NCBI GenBank assembly: GCA_023301645.1
Contig: JALZUH010000179.1
Coordinates: 1 to 5,568, forward strand
DNA from: Akkermansiaceae bacterium
GTDB lineage: Bacteria > Verrucomicrobiota > Verrucomicrobiia > Verrucomicrobiales > Akkermansiaceae
Direction of reading: 5' to 3'
Length of the DNA: 5,568 nucleotides
The notes under the pieces are model-generated. The model was not told where the DNA came from and did not search any database. It worked only from the letters and a program-made list of their open reading frames with translations. Position numbers and translations under genes: made by a program. Positions 3,701 through 5,568 of this stretch are shown here, in pieces. The number at the start of each line of letters is the position of its first letter. Position 1 is the first letter of the stretch.

Positions 3701-5568
3701 ATGGCACGTGAATATAAGTTAAAGTCGAGTAAAGCAGCTGCTGGCCCGGGTAAGTCAGGTATTGATTATGCGGCGGAGCTTAATGAGCAGCAATTTGCTG
3801 CGGTGAGTGCTAAGCCTGGGCCCGCATTAGTCATTGCAGGGGCTGGCTCCGGTAAGACACGCACGCTGACTCACCGTGTGGCCTACCTCCTCGACCAAGG
3901 GGTGGATGCTGGGAATATTCTTTTGCTGACATTCACCAATAAGGCGGCTCGTGAGATGGTCGATCGGGTCAATGAGCTGGTGCCTCAGGATATGAGCTCA
4001 CTGTGGAGTGGCACGTTCCACTCGATTGGTAATCGTATTCTTCGTAAGCATGCTGACGAGCTAGGATTTAGCCCGTCATTTTCTATTCTGGATCGTGATG
4101 ATCAGAAGTCGATTATCAATGAGGTGGTGAAGGGTCTTAATATCGATACTCAAGGGCGTCGATTCCCCAAGGCTGACTTACTGGCTTCTATCTTTAGCTT
4201 GGCTGAGAATACTTATGAGGATCTTGATCTCATTATCGATGAGCGATACCCGCAGCTAGAAGAGTGGCGAGAGGATATAAAAAATGCAAAAAAGGCTTAT
4301 CGTCGTAAGAAGAAGGAGACGAACTCCATGGACTTCGATGACTTACTCATTCTGACTCTAAAGCTGCTGAAGGATGATAATGGATTGCGTCAGATCTATC
4401 AGCGGAAGTTTCGCCATGTGCTCGTCGACGAGTATCAGGATACCAACCGCGTGCAGTGTGATCTCATTGACCTACTAGTCGGGGAGAAGCAGTATCTTAT
4501 GGTGGTCGGTGACGATGCTCAGTCGATCTACTCGTGGCGTGGGGCAGATATGGATAATATTCTGAACTTTCAGGATAAGTATCCAGATGCTGAGATTTTC
4601 AAGATCGAGACGAACTACCGCTCTGTGCCAGAGGTGCTGGAGCTTTCCAATGCGGCTATCAGGCCTAATAAGGTGCAGTTTGAAAAAGAGCTGCGAGCAT
4701 CCCGCACAGGTGGGGTGATGACTCCTGCCCTCGTCGCACTCGATGATCCGTCCGTGCAGGCAGAATTCGTCTCTGAGCGGATCGATGAGCTGATCGGTGA
4801 GGGGACTGAGCCGAAAGATATCGCAGTGCTCTATCGTGCTCACTACCATAGTATGGAGCTGCAGATGGAGCTGACGAGATTGGATGTCCCTTTTGTCATA
4901 ACGAGTGGACTACGTTTCTTCGAGCAGGCGCATATCAAGGACGTAACGGCGATGATTCGCTTCGTCGTCAATGGCCGCGATGAGGTGAGCTTTAAGAGAA
5001 TGGTGCTCTTACTCCCCGGGGTGGGTGCGAAGACAGCTGATAATCTATGGTTGGCGTGGAAGCAGACGCCACCAGGTGTGAGTCTAGAAATCCCGACTTC
5101 ATTCTCCGAGGTGCTGCTACCATTCCGCGTGCCAGCTAAGGCGAAGGACTCATGGGAGCAGCTCTGTCACACACTCGACGAGCTAGCACCCGATGGTGCT
5201 CTGGCTCGCCCTTCTGATATGATCTTTAGTGTGCTGGAGGGGGTGTATGATGATTACCTTCGAGTGACTTTTGATAACTACGAGAGCCGCCGTCAGGATA
5301 TTGAGCAGCTGATGGAGTATGGTGAGGTTTATCAGGATATTCTGGAATTTCTCGCGCAGCTCTCGCTGATGTCAGCTATCGATGGCGATCCTCAAAACGA
5401 TAAGAAAGAGCAGAAGGAAAAAGATGAAAACAGTGTCGTGCTCTCATCGATCCATCAGGCCAAAGGTCTAGAGTGGAAGGTGGTCTTTGTCATCTGGCTC
5501 GCCGATGGGATGTTCCCCAATAACCGTGTGCTAGAATCAGGTGACGTAGGTGGGCTAGAAGAGGAGCG
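3701..5568 (+). CDS. UvrD/PcrA-type superfamily 1 DNA helicase (3' truncated by window)
   Basis: This is an ATP-driven 3'-5' DNA helicase of the UvrD/PcrA/Rep group, which unwinds DNA in repair and removes proteins or RecA from DNA. The first 622 residues are present. Motifs in order: Q-motif L-N-E-Q-Q (27-31); Walker A A-G-A-G-S-G-K-T (46-53, Lys52); Ia T-F-T-N-K-A-A-R-E-M (77-86); Ib G-T-F-H-S (104-108); II D-E-Y-Q-D-T (243-248); III G-D-D-A-Q-S-I-Y-S-W-R-G (270-281); IV E-T-N-Y-R-S (303-308); an L-Y-R-A strand (377-380); V S-S-I-H-Q-A-K-G-L-E-W (582-592). A charged K/E/D-rich stretch precedes motif V. The window ends in L-E-E-E plus two bases of an Arg codon, the usual entry to motif VI. 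About 60-150 further residues are expected. The 26-residue polar extension before the Q-motif is short. UvrD, PcrA and Rep cannot be told apart here. There is no Shine-Dalgarno at ATG 3701; an in-frame TTG at 3680 is a poorer choice. Confidence 0.96.
   Translation, partial: MAREYKLKSSKAAAGPGKSGIDYAAELNEQQFAAVSAKPGPALVIAGAGSGKTRTLTHRVAYLLDQGVDAGNILLLTFTNKAAREMVDRVNELVPQDMSSLWSGTFHSIGNRILRKHADELGFSPSFSILDRDDQKSIINEVVKGLNIDTQGRRFPKADLLASIFSLAENTYEDLDLIIDERYPQLEEWREDIKNAKKAYRRKKKETNSMDFDDLLILTLKLLKDDNGLRQIYQRKFRHVLVDEYQDTNRVQCDLIDLLVGEKQYLMVVGDDAQSIYSWRGADMDNILNFQDKYPDAEIFKIETNYRSVPEVLELSNAAIRPNKVQFEKELRASRTGGVMTPALVALDDPSVQAEFVSERIDELIGEGTEPKDIAVLYRAHYHSMELQMELTRLDVPFVITSGLRFFEQAHIKDVTAMIRFVVNGRDEVSFKRMVLLLPGVGAKTADNLWLAWKQTPPGVSLEIPTSFSEVLLPFRVPAKAKDSWEQLCHTLDELAPDGALARPSDMIFSVLEGVYDDYLRVTFDNYESRRQDIEQLMEYGEVYQDILEFLAQLSLMSAIDGDPQNDKKEQKEKDENSVVLSSIHQAKGLEWKVVFVIWLADGMFPNNRVLESGDVGGLEEE

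Noticed and set aside
4475..4849. Minus-strand 124-codon frame
   Set aside because: It is antisense to helicase motifs III and IV, which are clearly coding on the + strand.

Overview
The window is bacterial chromosomal DNA with four clear protein-coding genes and one probable small gene, all on the + strand. The likely source is a Verrucomicrobiota-type bacterium. That guess rests on remembered resemblance only: a UvrD-like helicase with an S-S-I-H-Q-A-K-G-L-E-W motif V, a fungal-Str2-like cystathionine gamma-synthase, a small integrase-arm-like protein, and mostly missing Shine-Dalgarno sequences. Nothing in the sequence proves the phylum.

Bases 1-1402 look like an iron-responsive unit. A strong Fur-box match (125-139) overlaps the expected transcription start of a weak promoter (92-119). 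A Shine-Dalgarno sequence and a 59-codon ORF starting with GTG (153-332) follow at once. Next comes a 312-residue protein (382-1320) that aligns by eye with the two-domain HemS/HmuS family of cytoplasmic haem-handling proteins. A textbook intrinsic terminator (1368-1402) closes the unit. The small ORF is the least known part and sits where a HemP-type protein often sits, but it lacks the HemP signature.

Bases 1403-3051 hold a leader without other genes and then a complete PLP-dependent trans-sulfuration enzyme (1588-3051, TTG start), closest in motifs to fungal Str2 cystathionine gamma-synthases. It would act in methionine synthesis. No other methionine gene and no recognisable SAM riboswitch is in view.

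Bases 3052-3341 are intergenic. They carry two perfect hairpins, each beginning at or next to one copy of an 11-bp direct repeat. A 75-residue basic protein (3342-3569) follows; it resembles the N-terminal arm-type DNA-binding part of tyrosine recombinases but has no catalytic domain.

Bases 3701-5568 encode the first 622 residues of a UvrD/PcrA-type superfamily 1 DNA helicase, cut by the window end just before motif VI. Its start has no Shine-Dalgarno and lies about 12 bases after a candidate -10 box, so its mRNA may be nearly leaderless. Three gene starts (PLP enzyme, small protein, helicase) share an upstream T-tract followed by a TAAA-type box, which may be the local core-promoter form.

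The haem/iron unit, the methionine enzyme and the helicase show no obvious functional link. I see no mobile element, CRISPR array, tRNA or rRNA.
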